Notes: generated from the letters alone by a model not told the origin. Shown: positions 1-8,526, numbered from the stretch's first letter. The stretch is DNA of 64,000 nt from Parolsenella catena (GCF_003966955.1 NZ_AP019367.1:248001-312000); one strand, 5' to 3'. A program made the numbers and translations.

Positions 1-407
1 GGATCAACACCTTTGCGAACGCCGTGAGCTCTGGTTGGCTTAACTGGATTCTCTCGGTGCTGCTGATCGTGGGCTTTGCGTACTTCTACACCTCCATGGT
101 GTTCAACCCCGATGAGACGGCAGACACCCTTCGCAAGCAGGGTGGTTTCATCCCCGGCGTTCGTCCGGGCTCTGCCACGGCCGCTTACATCAAGAACGTG
201 CTGAACCACCTCACGCTTCCTGGTGCCATCTTCGTTGCCGTGGTTGCCGTTGTGCCCTCCGTCGTCTTCACGCTCACGGGCAACTCGCTTGTGCAGGCGT
301 TTGGCGGTACCTCGATCCTCATTATGGTTGGCGTTGCGCTCGACACCATCTCTCAGATTGAGAGCCAGCTTAAGACCACGAACTACGAGAACCTTCTGAT
401 CAAGTAG
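1..407 (+). CDS. secY: Protein translocase subunit SecY (C-terminal part)
   Basis: Partial gene that begins upstream of the window; the frame is open from base 3 and encodes the last 134 residues. SecY forms the channel of the Sec translocon in the cytoplasmic membrane. The fragment contains hydrophobic segments starting WLNWILSVLLIVGFAY and LPGAIFVAVVAVVPSVVF, then a final helix near SILIMVGVALDTISQIESQL, which fits the last transmembrane helices and the short cytosolic tail of SecY. The product is recognised from the conserved motif GFIPGVRPG and from position: adk and map follow in the order usual for the end of the spc ribosomal operon. A strong terminator lies directly downstream. Confidence 0.93.
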   Translation, partial: INTFANAVSSGWLNWILSVLLIVGFAYFYTSMVFNPDETADTLRKQGGFIPGVRPGSATAAYIKNVLNHLTLPGAIFVAVVAVVPSVVFTLTGNSLVQAFGGTSILIMVGVALDTISQIESQLKTTNYENLLIK

Positions 408-430
408 CTTCGTTTGCGTCTAAGCTTTGC

Positions 431-468
431 GGGGCCGTTGCCTTCGGGCGACGGCCCCGTTTGTTTTG
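431..468 (+). terminator. Rho-independent terminator after secY
   Basis: A 12-bp stem (431-442 with 447-458, one G-T wobble) is closed by a TTCG tetraloop and followed by GTTTGTTTT. It should separate the upstream spc operon from adk. Confidence 0.85.
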
Positions 469-530
469 CGGTAGTCTAGCGATAGCTCTGTTTTGATCCT
501 AGTGCGCGAAAGCGCAGAAAGAAGGTCCTC

Positions 531-1157
531 ATGAACATCGTTCTGCTCGGGGCGCCCGGCGCCGGCAAGGGCACGCAGGCCCAGAAGCTCGTCGAGGAGT
601 TCGGCGTTGCGCACATCTCCACGGGCGACCTGCTCCGCGCCGCCGTCAAGGCCGGCACCAAGCTCGGCGTCAAGGCCAAGTCCTACATGGACAACGGCCA
701 GCTCGTCCCCGACAAGCTCGTCGTCGACCTCGTGACCGAGCGCCTTGACGCCGATGACGCCCAGAAGGGCTTCATTCTCGACGGCTTCCCGCGCAACACG
801 GCCCAGGCCGTGACCCTTGACTCTGCCCTGGCCGAGATGGGCCGTAGCCTCGACGCCGCGCTGCTCGTCGACGTCAAGCCCGACGTCATCGTGAAGCGCC
901 TCTCCTCGCGTCGCACCTGCAAGGAGTGCGGCTACACGGCTCCCGCTGGTGTGGACAGCTGCCCCTCCTGCGGTGGCGAGATGTACCAGCGCGACGACGA
1001 CAAGCCCGAGACCATCCAGAAGCGCCTCGACGTCTACGAGAACCAGACGGCCCCGCTCGTCGAGTACTACCGCGGCAAGGAGCTGCTCAAGTCCGTTGAC
1101 GGCGATCGTCCGGTTGACGAGGTCTACGCCGACGTCAAGGAGCTCCTCGGTCTATGA
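531..1157 (+). CDS. adk: Adenylate kinase (zinc-type lid)
   Basis: Converts ATP and AMP into two ADP in the cytosol. The 208-residue protein has the P-loop GAPGAGKGT at residues 7-15, the AMP-binding stretch STGDLLR, and the DGFPRN motif near residue 84. The lid domain carries four cysteines (C130, C133, C144, C147) spaced C-x2-C and C-x2-C, the structural zinc site seen in Gram-positive adenylate kinases. The ATG is preceded by AGAAAGAAGG. The stop overlaps the start of map in an ATGA, so the two genes are translationally coupled. Confidence 0.97.
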   Translation: MNIVLLGAPGAGKGTQAQKLVEEFGVAHISTGDLLRAAVKAGTKLGVKAKSYMDNGQLVPDKLVVDLVTERLDADDAQKGFILDGFPRNTAQAVTLDSALAEMGRSLDAALLVDVKPDVIVKRLSSRRTCKECGYTAPAGVDSCPSCGGEMYQRDDDKPETIQKRLDVYENQTAPLVEYYRGKELLKSVDGDRPVDEVYADVKELLGL

Positions 1158-1951
1158 TCATCATCAAGACCCCAGCAGAGATTGAGCAGATGAAGCCGGC
1201 GGGCGCCCTGTCCAAGCTCGCGCTTCGTCGTGTCGGCGCGATGATTCGACCCGGCGTCGATACTCTTGAGCTCGATCGTGTTGCCGAGAGCATCATTCGC
1301 ATGCATGGCGGAACGCCCGCATTCAAGGGCTATGGTGGTTTTCCTGCGAGCATCTGCTGCTCTGTCAACAGCGAGATCGTCCATGGCATCCCGAGCTCCT
1401 CTCGCGTCCTGCAGGAGGGCGACATCGTTTCCATTGACACGGGAGCGGTGGTGAACGGCTGGGTTGGCGACAACGCATGGACGTTCTTCTGCGGAACGCC
1501 AAGCGTGGCCGACAAGGGCCTGTGCGAGGTCACGCGTGATTGCCTTAAGGCCGGCATCGAGGCCGCCGTGCCCGGCAACCGCATCGGCGACATCGGCCAT
1601 GCGGTGCAGAGCCTTGCGGAGGCAAACGGCTACAGCGTCGTGCGCGACTACGTTGGCCATGGGGTTGGACGGGCCATGCACGAGGAGCCCAACGTTGCCA
1701 ACTACGGCAAGAAGGGCCGTGGCGTTCGCCTCCAGGCGGGCATGGTCATCGCCATCGAGCCGATGATCTGCCTGGGCGGGTACGAGAGCCACGTCATGCC
1801 CAACCGCTGGACCGTCGTCACCAATGATGGGGGTGCCGCGGCCCACTACGAGAACACGATTGCCATCACGGAGGATGGTCCCGTCATCCTCACCCAGGAC
1901 CAGGACGGCCCGTGGTGCGCAATGGCGGGCGGTACTGCCGAGCAGGCCTAG
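1154..1951 (+). CDS. map: Methionine aminopeptidase, type I
   Basis: Removes the initiator methionine from nascent proteins. The 265-residue protein carries all metal ligands and catalytic histidines expected for the family: H77, D95 and D106 in the DTGxxxxGWVGD segment, H169 in GHGVG, E202 in IEPM and E233 in YENT. The start ATG overlaps the adk stop by four bases. The adk-map pair upstream of infA is a common arrangement in Gram-positive bacteria. There is no N-terminal zinc-finger extension, which separates it from the longer MapA forms of some actinobacteria. Confidence 0.96.
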   Translation: MIIIKTPAEIEQMKPAGALSKLALRRVGAMIRPGVDTLELDRVAESIIRMHGGTPAFKGYGGFPASICCSVNSEIVHGIPSSSRVLQEGDIVSIDTGAVVNGWVGDNAWTFFCGTPSVADKGLCEVTRDCLKAGIEAAVPGNRIGDIGHAVQSLAEANGYSVVRDYVGHGVGRAMHEEPNVANYGKKGRGVRLQAGMVIAIEPMICLGGYESHVMPNRWTVVTNDGGAAAHYENTIAITEDGPVILTQDQDGPWCAMAGGTAEQA

Positions 1952-1976
1952 GCCCGTTGTCGTATGAGTTGTGGAG

Positions 1977-2010
1977 AACCCGCGCTACGTGGACGTGGCG
2001 CGGGTTTTTC
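1977..2010 (+). terminator. Terminator between map and infA
   Basis: Stem AACCCGCGC / GCGCGGGTT (1977-1985 with 1998-2006), extended inside the loop by a short TACG/CGTG helix, followed by TTT. It probably insulates adk-map from the infA-rplQ group. Confidence 0.7.
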
Positions 2011-2018
2011 GATATGAT
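1990..2018 (+). promoter_or_regulatory. Possible infA promoter
   Basis: TGGACG (1990-1995) and TATGAT (2013-2018) are separated by 17 bp, with the infA start about 40 bp downstream. The -35 box lies inside the preceding terminator hairpin, so this is tentative. Confidence 0.35.
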
Positions 2019-2060
2019 GTTCAGTCGCTGTGTCATGTATCGAGGAGAAGGTAGCACGCA

Positions 2061-2279
2061 GTGAGCAAACAGGATGCAATCCAGCTTGAGGGCAAGGTGC
2101 TCGAGCCGCTGCCCAACGCGATGTTCAACGTTGAGCTTGAGAATGGGCACACCATTCTCTGCACCATCTCGGGAAAGATCAGGATGAACTACATCCGCAT
2201 CCTTCCCGGCGACAAGGTTGACGTGGAGATCTCCCCGTATGACCTGCAGCGTGGCCGCATCACCTACCGCTACAAGTAG
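2061..2279 (+). CDS. infA: Translation initiation factor IF-1
   Basis: Binds the 30S A site and supports IF-2 and IF-3 during initiation. The 72 residues form a single OB-fold and match the family length; recognisable parts include the N-terminal [24 protein letters not shown] and the C-terminal YRYK. Translation starts at GTG, preceded by GAGGAGAAGG ten bases upstream. It heads the cluster rpmJ-rpsM-rpsK-rpsD-rpoA-rplQ. Confidence 0.96.
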   Translation: MSKQDAIQLEGKVLEPLPNAMFNVELENGHTILCTISGKIRMNYIRILPGDKVDVEISPYDLQRGRITYRYK

Positions 2280-2393
2280 GGACTCGGCCTCCCGAGAGGG
2301 AAACCGCCCGCATCGCGGGCACACAGCCTTGGATATTCTCGCCAGCGGCTGGGCGTATATATAGGAAAGCAAGACACACCGAGAGGAAGAACG

Positions 2394-2507
2394 ATGAAAG
2401 TACGTCCTTCGGTCAAGAAGATGTGCGACAAGTGCAAGATCATCCGTCGCCACGGTAAGGTGTACGTGATCTGCGAGAACCCGCGCCACAAGCAGCGTCA
2501 GGGCTAG
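2394..2507 (+). CDS. rpmJ: 50S ribosomal protein L36
   Basis: A 37-residue protein beginning [15 protein letters not shown], preceded by the ribosome binding site GAGAGGAAG. It is the zinc-ribbon form of L36: C11, C14, C27 and H32 make the C-x2-C-x12-C-x4-H site. It lies between infA and rpsM, its usual position. The 114 bp between infA and rpmJ hold small GC-rich hairpins and no other recognisable gene. Confidence 0.96.
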   Translation: MKVRPSVKKMCDKCKIIRRHGKVYVICENPRHKQRQG

Positions 2508-2521
2508 GAGAGGAGCACAAG

Positions 2522-2893
2522 TTGGCCCGTATTAACGGCGTCGACCTCCCGCGTGAGAAGCGCGTTGAGATCGGACTTACCTACATCTACGGCATTGGCC
2601 GTACCGCCGCTTCCAAGATCTGCGCCGAGACCGGCGTTGATCCCAGCACCCACGTGCGCGATCTCACCGAGGATGAGGTCGCCAAGATGCGTGATTACAT
2701 TGATGCTAACTTCACGGTCGAGGGCGACCTCCGTCGTGAGCAGCGTCAGAACATTGCCCGCCTGATGGAGATCGGCTGCTACCGTGGCCTCCGTCACCGC
2801 AAGGGCCTCCCCGTCCGCGGTCAGCGCACGCACACCAACGCTCGCACCCGCAAGGGCAAGAAGCGTCAGGTCGGCGGCAAGAAGAAGAAGTAG
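2522..2893 (+). CDS. rpsM: 30S ribosomal protein S13
   Basis: Head protein of the small subunit that contacts the P-site tRNA and the 50S subunit. The 123 residues start at TTG ([16 protein letters not shown]) with GAGAGGAG upstream, only 14 bases after the rpmJ stop. The helix-two-turn-helix region [14 protein letters not shown] and the basic tail ending GGKKKK are typical. A TTG start in such a highly expressed gene is unusual, but the alignment of the N-terminus leaves no better choice. Confidence 0.96.
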   Translation: MARINGVDLPREKRVEIGLTYIYGIGRTAASKICAETGVDPSTHVRDLTEDEVAKMRDYIDANFTVEGDLRREQRQNIARLMEIGCYRGLRHRKGLPVRGQRTHTNARTRKGKKRQVGGKKKK

Positions 2894-2906
2894 GGGAGAC
2901 TGACTA

Positions 2907-3314
2907 ATGGCTACTGCTAAGAAGGGCGCCCAGGCTCGCGGGCGCATCAAGCGTGCCGACCGCAAGAACATCTCTGTCGGTCAGGCTCACATCAAGAGCA
3001 CCTTCAACAACACGATCATCTCGATCACCGACCCCCAGGGCAACGTGATCTCCTGGCGCTCCGCCGGTATGGTCGGCTTCAAGGGCTCCCGCAAGTCCAC
3101 GCCGTTCGCAGCCCAGATGGCTGCCGAGGCGTGCGCCAAGGAGGCCATGGAGCACGGCGTCCACAAGGTGTCCGTCTTCGTCAAGGGCCCGGGCTCGGGC
3201 CGCGAGACGGCCATCCGCTCCCTCCAGGCCGCTGGCCTCGAGGTTTCGAGCATCCAGGACAAGACCCCCATCGCGCACAACGGTTGCCGTCCGTGCAAGC
3301 GTCGCCGCGTGTAG
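2907..3314 (+). CDS. rpsK: 30S ribosomal protein S11
   Basis: Platform protein of the small subunit near the mRNA exit and the E site. The 135-residue protein contains the conserved stretch [15 protein letters not shown] and the C-terminal [10 protein letters not shown]. The start ATG follows AGGGGAGACTGACTA. It is co-transcribed with rpsM (13-bp gap) and rpsD. Confidence 0.97.
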   Translation: MATAKKGAQARGRIKRADRKNISVGQAHIKSTFNNTIISITDPQGNVISWRSAGMVGFKGSRKSTPFAAQMAAEACAKEAMEHGVHKVSVFVKGPGSGRETAIRSLQAAGLEVSSIQDKTPIAHNGCRPCKRRRV

Positions 3315-3333
3315 GTAAGGAAGGAATCTAACT

Positions 3334-3927
3334 ATGGCAGTGGATAGGACTCCTGTCCTTAAGAGGTGCCGTCAGCTCGACATTGACCCGATCGTCATGG
3401 GCATCAACAAGAAGTCGAACCGTCAGCCCAAGCGTCAGCGTCGCCAGGAGAGCGAGTACGGCCGTCAGCTTCGCGAGAAGCAGAAGGCCAAGTTCATCTA
3501 CGGCGTGCTCGAGAAGCAGTTCCACATGTACTACGAGAAGGCTCTGAAGATCGAGGGCATCACCGGTGACAACCTGCTCACCATCCTCGAGAGCCGCCTC
3601 GACAACGTGGTGTTCCGCCTTGGCTTCGCCCGCACCCGCAAGGAGGCCCGCCAGACCGTCCGTCACGGCCACATCACCGTGAACGGCAAGCGCGTGGACA
3701 TCCCCTCCTACCGCGTGAAGGCCGGCGACGTCGTGGCTGTCGCCCCCAAGTACAAGGACCTGCTTCCCATCAAGGAGGCCCTGATTTCCTCCGAGCACAT
3801 GGCCGTGCCGGCGTGGCTCGAGGTCGACATCGAGAAGCTCCAGGGCACCGTCCTGCAGCTCCCCACGCGTGACCAGATCGACCTTGACATCGACGCCCAG
3901 CTCATCGTCGAGCTCTACTCCAAGTAG
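3334..3927 (+). CDS. rpsD: 30S ribosomal protein S4
   Basis: Primary 16S rRNA-binding protein and assembly initiator. The 197-residue protein has an S4 RNA-binding domain around residues 88-150 (RLDNVVFRLGFARTRKEARQTVRHGHITVNGK). Only one cysteine (C12) remains in the N-terminal arm, so this is the zinc-free form. The start follows AAGGAAGG. It is followed at 22 bp by rpoA, the arrangement found in Gram-positive alpha operons. Confidence 0.97.
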   Translation: MAVDRTPVLKRCRQLDIDPIVMGINKKSNRQPKRQRRQESEYGRQLREKQKAKFIYGVLEKQFHMYYEKALKIEGITGDNLLTILESRLDNVVFRLGFARTRKEARQTVRHGHITVNGKRVDIPSYRVKAGDVVAVAPKYKDLLPIKEALISSEHMAVPAWLEVDIEKLQGTVLQLPTRDQIDLDIDAQLIVELYSK

Positions 3928-3949
3928 TAGAGACCGGTTGGAGGTTTCT

Positions 3950-4891
3950 ATGTCCGATTTCATCCGTCCCAACGTGACGGTAGAAGAGGTCAGCGAGAAC
4001 GTTGCCCGCGTCATTGCCGAGCCGCTTGAGCACGGCTATGGTGACACGCTTGGCAACTCGCTCCGCCGCGTGCTGCTCTCCTCTCTCGAGGGCGCCGCTG
4101 TGGAGGCCATCCAGATCGACGGCGTGCAGCACGAGTTCACGACGGTCGAGGGCGTCTATGAGGACGTCACCGACATCGTCCTGAACGTCAAGGGCCTTGC
4201 GTTCAAGAGCCTTGGCGTCGGTGACGAGGCCACGGCCACCATCTCCATCGATGGCCCGGCCACGGTGACTGGCGGGGACTTTGACATCCCCTCCGAGTTT
4301 AACCTCGTCAATCCCGAGCACGTGATCTGCACCCTCGCCGAGGGCGCCCACCTCACGATGTCGATGCGCATCGGCATCGGGCGTGGCTATGTCTCTGGCG
4401 AGGACAACGAGCACGATGACGACCCGATTGGCCTCATTCACGTGGACTCGCTCTTCTCGCCCGTGCGCCGCTGCGCCAAGGCCGTTGAGCCCTGCCGCGT
4501 GGGCCAGCACACCGACTATGACAAGCTCGTCCTTGAGGTCGAGACCAACGGTGGTGTGTCTCCGCGTGAGGCCGTCGTCGAGGCCGCGAACATCATCAAC
4601 CAGCACATGACCGCGTTCATGTCCCTGGCCGATGAGGGCGAGCAGGCCGAGGAGCCGTCGATCTTCGCCGCTGGCCAGACCGACGACAACACCGAGCTCG
4701 ACAAGCAGATCGAGGACCTGGACCTGTCTGTGCGCTCCTACAATTGCCTGAAGCGCGCCGGCATCCACTCCGTCCGTCAGCTCGTCGAGTTCTCCGAGAA
4801 CGACCTGCTCAACATCCGCAACTTCGGCGTCAAGTCCATCGAGGAAGTCAAGGACAAGCTTGAGTCGATGGGCCTGAGCTTCAAGGCTTAA
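3950..4891 (+). CDS. rpoA: DNA-directed RNA polymerase subunit alpha
   Basis: Alpha dimer nucleates assembly of RNA polymerase; its C-terminal domain contacts UP elements and activators. The protein has 313 residues from ATG 3950, chosen because GGTTGGAGG precedes it and MSDFIRPNVTVEEVS matches the family N-terminus; a longer in-frame start at 3869 would lie inside rpsD. The N-terminal domain shows GYGDTLGNSLRRVLLSSLEGAAV, and the helix-hairpin-helix C-terminal domain shows LDLSVRSYNCLKRAGI and NFGVKSIEEVKDKL. Confidence 0.97.
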   Translation: MSDFIRPNVTVEEVSENVARVIAEPLEHGYGDTLGNSLRRVLLSSLEGAAVEAIQIDGVQHEFTTVEGVYEDVTDIVLNVKGLAFKSLGVGDEATATISIDGPATVTGGDFDIPSEFNLVNPEHVICTLAEGAHLTMSMRIGIGRGYVSGEDNEHDDDPIGLIHVDSLFSPVRRCAKAVEPCRVGQHTDYDKLVLEVETNGGVSPREAVVEAANIINQHMTAFMSLADEGEQAEEPSIFAAGQTDDNTELDKQIEDLDLSVRSYNCLKRAGIHSVRQLVEFSENDLLNIRNFGVKSIEEVKDKLESMGLSFKA

Positions 4892-4922
4892 GCGCCGCTA
4901 CATCACATAGGAGTAACTGACT

Positions 4923-5381
4923 ATGAGGCACTACAAGAAGAGCGGGATGAAGCTTGGCACCGACGCCAGCCACACCAAGGCTATGAAGAAGAGCCTGTGC
5001 CAGGCGCTGTTCGCCAACGACCGCATCAAGACGACCCTTCCGCGCGCCAAGGCCATCCGTGGCGACGTGGACCGCATCGTCACCTGGGCTAAGAGGGGCG
5101 ACCTGCACTCCCGTCGTCTCGCCATCGCCAAGCTTGGTGACAAGGAGCTCGTCCGCGAGGTCTTCGAGAAGGCCGCGCAGGGCATGTGGGAGGGCCGCAA
5201 TGGTGGCTACACCCGCATCATGAAGCTTGGTCCCCGCAAGGGTGACAACGCCGAGGTCGCCATCATCGAGATCGTGACCGAGCCCGTCGCCGCCAAGGCC
5301 CCCAAGGCCGAGGCCACGAAGGTCACCAAGGTCGAGGAGGCTCCCGCCGAGGAGCAGCCCGCCGAGGAGAAGGCCGAGTAG
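4923..5381 (+). CDS. rplQ: 50S ribosomal protein L17 with acidic tail
   Basis: Large-subunit protein near the exit tunnel. Residues 1-120 match bacterial L17 (RHYKKSGMKLGTDASHTKAMKKSL at the start, then the RAK-x-IRG segment). A C-terminal extension of about 30 residues rich in Ala, Lys, Glu and Pro (…EEAPAEEQPAEEKAE) goes beyond the usual end, as seen in several actinobacteria. Last gene of the ribosomal cluster; a strong terminator follows 33 bp downstream. Confidence 0.96.
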   Translation: MRHYKKSGMKLGTDASHTKAMKKSLCQALFANDRIKTTLPRAKAIRGDVDRIVTWAKRGDLHSRRLAIAKLGDKELVREVFEKAAQGMWEGRNGGYTRIMKLGPRKGDNAEVAIIEIVTEPVAAKAPKAEATKVTKVEEAPAEEQPAEEKAE

Positions 5382-5414
5382 ACCTGCTTCGTCCAAGCGA
5401 ACGCTCGCAAAGCA

Positions 5415-5446
5415 AAGGAGGGTCCGGATTTCCGGGCCCTCCTTTT
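5415..5446 (+). terminator. Terminator after rplQ
   Basis: A 13-bp stem with one G-T wobble (5415-5427 with 5432-5444), ATTT loop, then TTTTG. Ends the rpoA-rplQ transcript. Confidence 0.88.
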
Positions 5447-5466
5447 GTATGTCGGTATTGGTAAGC

Positions 5467-5531
5467 GGTGACAGTCTGCCCCCGTCCCTGGCTGTCACGT
5501 TGGCACGCGAGGACGGGGTCAGTCTGTCACC
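5467..5531. repeat. GACGGGG-type inverted repeat upstream of truA
   Basis: Two 21-bp arms (5467-5487 and 5511-5531) in inverted order, with the ends GGTGACAGTCTG and CAGTCTGTCACC and inner halves CCCGTCC/GGACGGG. A 23-bp spacer separates them. It belongs to the dispersed GGGGACGGG repeat family also seen at 31151, 33663, 37185, 49491 and 55537. Confidence 0.75.
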
Positions 5532-5580
5532 GGGCGATACCTGCTACCCTGAGGTGAGCACATGGCAGCAAGGAGTACGG

Positions 5581-6441
5581 ATGCAGCACACCATCGAACA
5601 TCGACCGCCCGAGCGTCCCTCGATCGAGGAACGCGCCACAGACCCTGCGACCCTCGACGCCACGCTCGTGCTCAAGCTCGGCTATCGTGGCGCTGACTTC
5701 TGCGGGTTTGCCGCGCAGCCTGGTCGCCGCACGGTGGCGGGCGAGGTGACGCGCTCCCTCGAGACGCTGCTGCGCCGCGAGGTAGGCCTCGCGTGCGCGG
5801 GCCGCACGGACGCCGGCGTGCACGCCATCGCCCAGTACGTGAGCGTGCCGGTGACGGCTTCCGAGCTCGCCATGCCGGCGAGGCGCCTCATGCACGGCCT
5901 CTCCGCCCTGCTGCCGGACGACATCTCGCCTGCCGCCCTCTACCGGGCTCCCAAGGGCTTCTCGGCGCGCTTTGACGCCCGCTCCAGGAGCTATCGATAT
6001 CGCATCGTGGCCGGTGAGGCTCGTCCCGTGCTCGCATGGGACCACGCCTGGTGGCTGCGAGGAGAGCTCGACGCTGCCGCCATGCACGATGCCGCCCAGC
6101 TGCTCGTGGGCGAGCATGACTTCAAGAGCTTCTGCAAGGCCACCTCTGCCGAGGGCAAGCCCACGCACCGCTGCGTCATGCGCTGCGACGTCAGCGAGGA
6201 GTGGGAGTGCGGGGAGCGTGTGGTCTGCATCGACGTGGTGGGCAACGCCTTCCTGCACTCGATGGTCCGCACCATGGCCGGCACGCTTGTGGAGGTCGGT
6301 CGAGGCCACAGGGGGGCCGCGTGGGTGGCAGATGCCCTGGCGGCGTGCGACCGCAAGGCGGCCGGCCCCTGCGCGCCCGCGAAGGGCCTCACGTTCGTGG
6401 GGGTAGACTATCCGCAGGAATTGCTTGTGCCCTGGGAGTAG
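5581..6441 (+). CDS. truA: tRNA pseudouridine(38-40) synthase TruA
   Basis: Isomerises uridines 38-40 in the anticodon arm of many tRNAs. The catalytic aspartate is D77 in AGRTDAGVHA; RSRSYRYRI and the late motif FLHSMVRTMAGTLVEVG also fit. The start at ATG 5581 follows AAGGAG with 6-bp spacing; in-frame starts at 5449 and 5554 exist, but the first overlaps the rplQ terminator and both would read through the inverted repeat. From ATG 5581 the protein has 286 residues. truA next to rplQ is a frequent neighbourhood in Gram-positive genomes. Confidence 0.94.
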   Translation: MQHTIEHRPPERPSIEERATDPATLDATLVLKLGYRGADFCGFAAQPGRRTVAGEVTRSLETLLRREVGLACAGRTDAGVHAIAQYVSVPVTASELAMPARRLMHGLSALLPDDISPAALYRAPKGFSARFDARSRSYRYRIVAGEARPVLAWDHAWWLRGELDAAAMHDAAQLLVGEHDFKSFCKATSAEGKPTHRCVMRCDVSEEWECGERVVCIDVVGNAFLHSMVRTMAGTLVEVGRGHRGAAWVADALAACDRKAAGPCAPAKGLTFVGVDYPQELLVPWE

Positions 6442-6472
6442 GGGGCGCTGCTCGGAGGCCAGGGAGGTCGCT

Positions 6473-7204
6473 ATGTACGAGAGGCCAGACGTTCCCAAGG
6501 ACAGCCCGAACCGCAACAAGGTGGCCGTCATCGTCCTGCTCGCCGTGGCGGTTGCGCTCGTGGGCCTCGTCATGGGCCTGTGGCGGCTTGCGAACGCCAA
6601 CTCGGCCTTGGGCAGCTCGGATGTTGGGCAGGCGCTCTCCTCGGCATCCTCGTCTCTGGGGGACGCCCAGGCGCTCGCCGAGGCCTCTGGGGCCACCGTG
6701 ACGGGGGACGAGGTGGAGACCGTGCTGTTCGTCGTGCTCGACGGCTCGGATTCGTCAAGCTGCGGCGCGACGTTCCTCGCCGCCATTGACTCCACGCAGG
6801 GGAGTGCCAAGCTCATCTTCCTGCCACGGGACGCGCTGCTCACCTCCGCGGACGGGTTGACGTCAGTTGCGGACACCTATGCCGCAGGTGGCCTCAGGGG
6901 GCTTGCCGAGTCGCTTGCCTCGGCCGCGGCCGTTCCCGTGAGCCATGCCATCACCATGACGCAGGACGGCTGGAACGCGTTTCTCGACACGGCGCAGCAG
7001 GGGAGCTCGGCGCTCAAGAGCAACGCGACCAGGCTGGTGGGTGGAATCGTGAGCAGTGACCTGGACGCCACGGGGCTGCTCGACATCGCCCAGCGTGCCG
7101 TGTCGCTTGGCGTGGGCTCGTCTGACATCGTTGATGCGCCCGTCACCGAGGACTACTTGCTGGACGCCGCGGGCCTCGCGCGCCTGGTTGGCGTGCTCGC
7201 CTAG
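6473..7204 (+). CDS. Membrane-anchored degenerate LCP-like protein
   Basis: A 243-residue protein with a short cytosolic head, one transmembrane helix at about residues 17-38 (VAVIVLLAVAVALVGLVMGLW) and an extracytoplasmic domain. Segments VETVLFVVLDGSD, AKLIFLPRDALLT, ADTYAAGGLRGLAESLA and the VPVSHAITMTQDGWNAFLDT stretch line up in order with LytR-CpsA-Psr (LCP) domains, which attach glycopolymers to peptidoglycan. PRD is kept, but the usual SDT is replaced by SSS and the arginine-rich parts are weak, so it may be catalytically inactive. Start chosen for AGGGAGG upstream. Assignment is by pattern only. Confidence 0.55.
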   Translation: MYERPDVPKDSPNRNKVAVIVLLAVAVALVGLVMGLWRLANANSALGSSDVGQALSSASSSLGDAQALAEASGATVTGDEVETVLFVVLDGSDSSSCGATFLAAIDSTQGSAKLIFLPRDALLTSADGLTSVADTYAAGGLRGLAESLASAAAVPVSHAITMTQDGWNAFLDTAQQGSSALKSNATRLVGGIVSSDLDATGLLDIAQRAVSLGVGSSDIVDAPVTEDYLLDAAGLARLVGVLA

Positions 7205-7339
7205 GGAGTTGGCCGTTGCACAAATGCGCAGATTAACTGGACGTAAGCCAGCCTAGCGCCGGGCGCGTCTGCCCGATGGTAGTCTCTCGTGTGGGCCAAC
7301 GCCGCCCACCGTCTGCATCGCTGCGTGAAAGAAGACTTG

Positions 7340-8419
7340 ATGGCACACATGGAGAAGAGGGTCCCCAAGGTCTCGGTCATCATACCGGCCTACAACGTGG
7401 ATCGCTTCATTGGGCGCGCCATCGAGAGCCTCCAGAACCAGACGATGCGCAACTTCGAGCTCATCGTCGTCGATGATGGCTCCACTGACCGCACCGGCCA
7501 GGTGGCCGACCGCATGGCCGAGCGCGACATCCGCATCGACGTCATCCACACCGAGAACCAGGGTGCTGCCGCCGCGCGCAACGTTGCCCTCGACCGCGCC
7601 CGTGGCGAGTTCGTGCACTTCGTGGACGGCGATGACTGGGTGGAGCCCACGATGCTCGCCGACCTCGTCGAGATTGCCGAGGCCGATGACCTCGACCTCG
7701 TGATCGCCGGCTTCTACATCGAGACCTATTACGGCAGCGCCGACCAGCACACCACCGAGCTCAAGAGCCAGCCCACCTGCCGCTATGCGAGCCAGCAGGA
7801 GTTCCGCAGCGGCGCGTGGCGCCTGTTCGACACCAACCTGCTCTACACGCCGTGGAACAAGCTGTTCCGCCGCTCCTACCTCGAGCGCATCCACGCCCGC
7901 TTCAAGCCCACGTTCTGGGACGACTTCCCCTTCGTGCTCGACGTCATCCGCGACATCGAGCGCGTTGCCGTGACCGAGCGCGCCTACTACCACTTCATCC
8001 GCCTGCGCGCGGAGAGCGAGACGGCCCGCTGGCGCCCGAACATGTACGAGAAGCGCGAGGAGGAGCACGGCTGGATGCTCGACCTCTACGAGCACTGGGG
8101 GCTGTCCGGCGATCCGGCGAGCGTGGAGATGGTGCAGCGCCGCTATGCCGAGCGCCTCGTGGGGTGCATCGAGAACGTGTGCAATCCCAGCTGCAAGCTC
8201 ACGGACGCCGAGAAGCGCGAGCAGGTGGAGCAGATGATCGGCAGCGAGCGCGCCCAGCTCGCGGTCTCCATTGCCCAGCCGCGCTCGAGGATGATGAAGC
8301 TCATGCTCATGCCCGTGAGGCGCAGGGATGCGGGCCTCGCCCTTGCGGAGGGCAGGTTCATCTCCTTCGTGAAGCGTCACAACACGAAGCTGTTCGCCAC
8401 GCTCAAGGCGAATCGCTAG
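7340..8419 (+). CDS. Family 2 glycosyltransferase
   Basis: Predicted inverting GT-A transferase using a nucleotide sugar, likely for cell-surface polysaccharide or teichoic-type polymer. The N-terminal domain shows VSVIIPAYN (11-19), the UDP-binding VVDDGSTD (43-50) and the metal-binding DGDD (96-99), followed by a C-terminal half of about 200 residues without transmembrane helices. The acceptor and sugar cannot be read from sequence. ATG 7340 is preceded by GAAAGAAG; a GTG at 7289 is less likely. A terminator follows immediately, so it seems to be a single-gene unit. Confidence 0.85.
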   Translation: MAHMEKRVPKVSVIIPAYNVDRFIGRAIESLQNQTMRNFELIVVDDGSTDRTGQVADRMAERDIRIDVIHTENQGAAAARNVALDRARGEFVHFVDGDDWVEPTMLADLVEIAEADDLDLVIAGFYIETYYGSADQHTTELKSQPTCRYASQQEFRSGAWRLFDTNLLYTPWNKLFRRSYLERIHARFKPTFWDDFPFVLDVIRDIERVAVTERAYYHFIRLRAESETARWRPNMYEKREEEHGWMLDLYEHWGLSGDPASVEMVQRRYAERLVGCIENVCNPSCKLTDAEKREQVEQMIGSERAQLAVSIAQPRSRMMKLMLMPVRRRDAGLALAEGRFISFVKRHNTKLFATLKANR

Positions 8420-8426
8420 ACACGCC

Positions 8427-8452
8427 GCCCCGCTTCCATGCGGGGCTTTTTT
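8427..8452 (+). terminator. Terminator after glycosyltransferase
   Basis: Stem GCCCCGC / GCGGGGC with a TTCCAT loop (8427-8446) followed by six T. Confidence 0.88.
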
Positions 8453-8472
8453 CTTGCCTCGAACTGAATACG

Positions 8473-8520
8473 TATGCATGAAAATGCATGGATAGTGGTC
8501 AAGTATTCATATTTACGTAA
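8473..8520. promoter_or_regulatory. Candidate ArgR (ARG box) operators
   Basis: TATGCATGAAAATGCATGG at 8473-8491 is an AT-rich palindrome that resembles actinobacterial ARG boxes (ATGCATG...TGCAT core). A weaker half-site with TATTCATATTTAC lies at 8504-8516. Both sit 10-55 bp upstream of the arg promoter. No argR gene lies in the window, so the regulator is inferred from the operon content and motif. Confidence 0.55.
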
Positions 8521-8526
8521 ACGTAA

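Noticed and set aside
7221-7235. CAAATGCGCAGATTA, 13 of 15 matches to CAAGTACGCAGATTA of the nuclease repeats
   Set aside because: Single site without an inverted partner at about 92 bp; may be chance.
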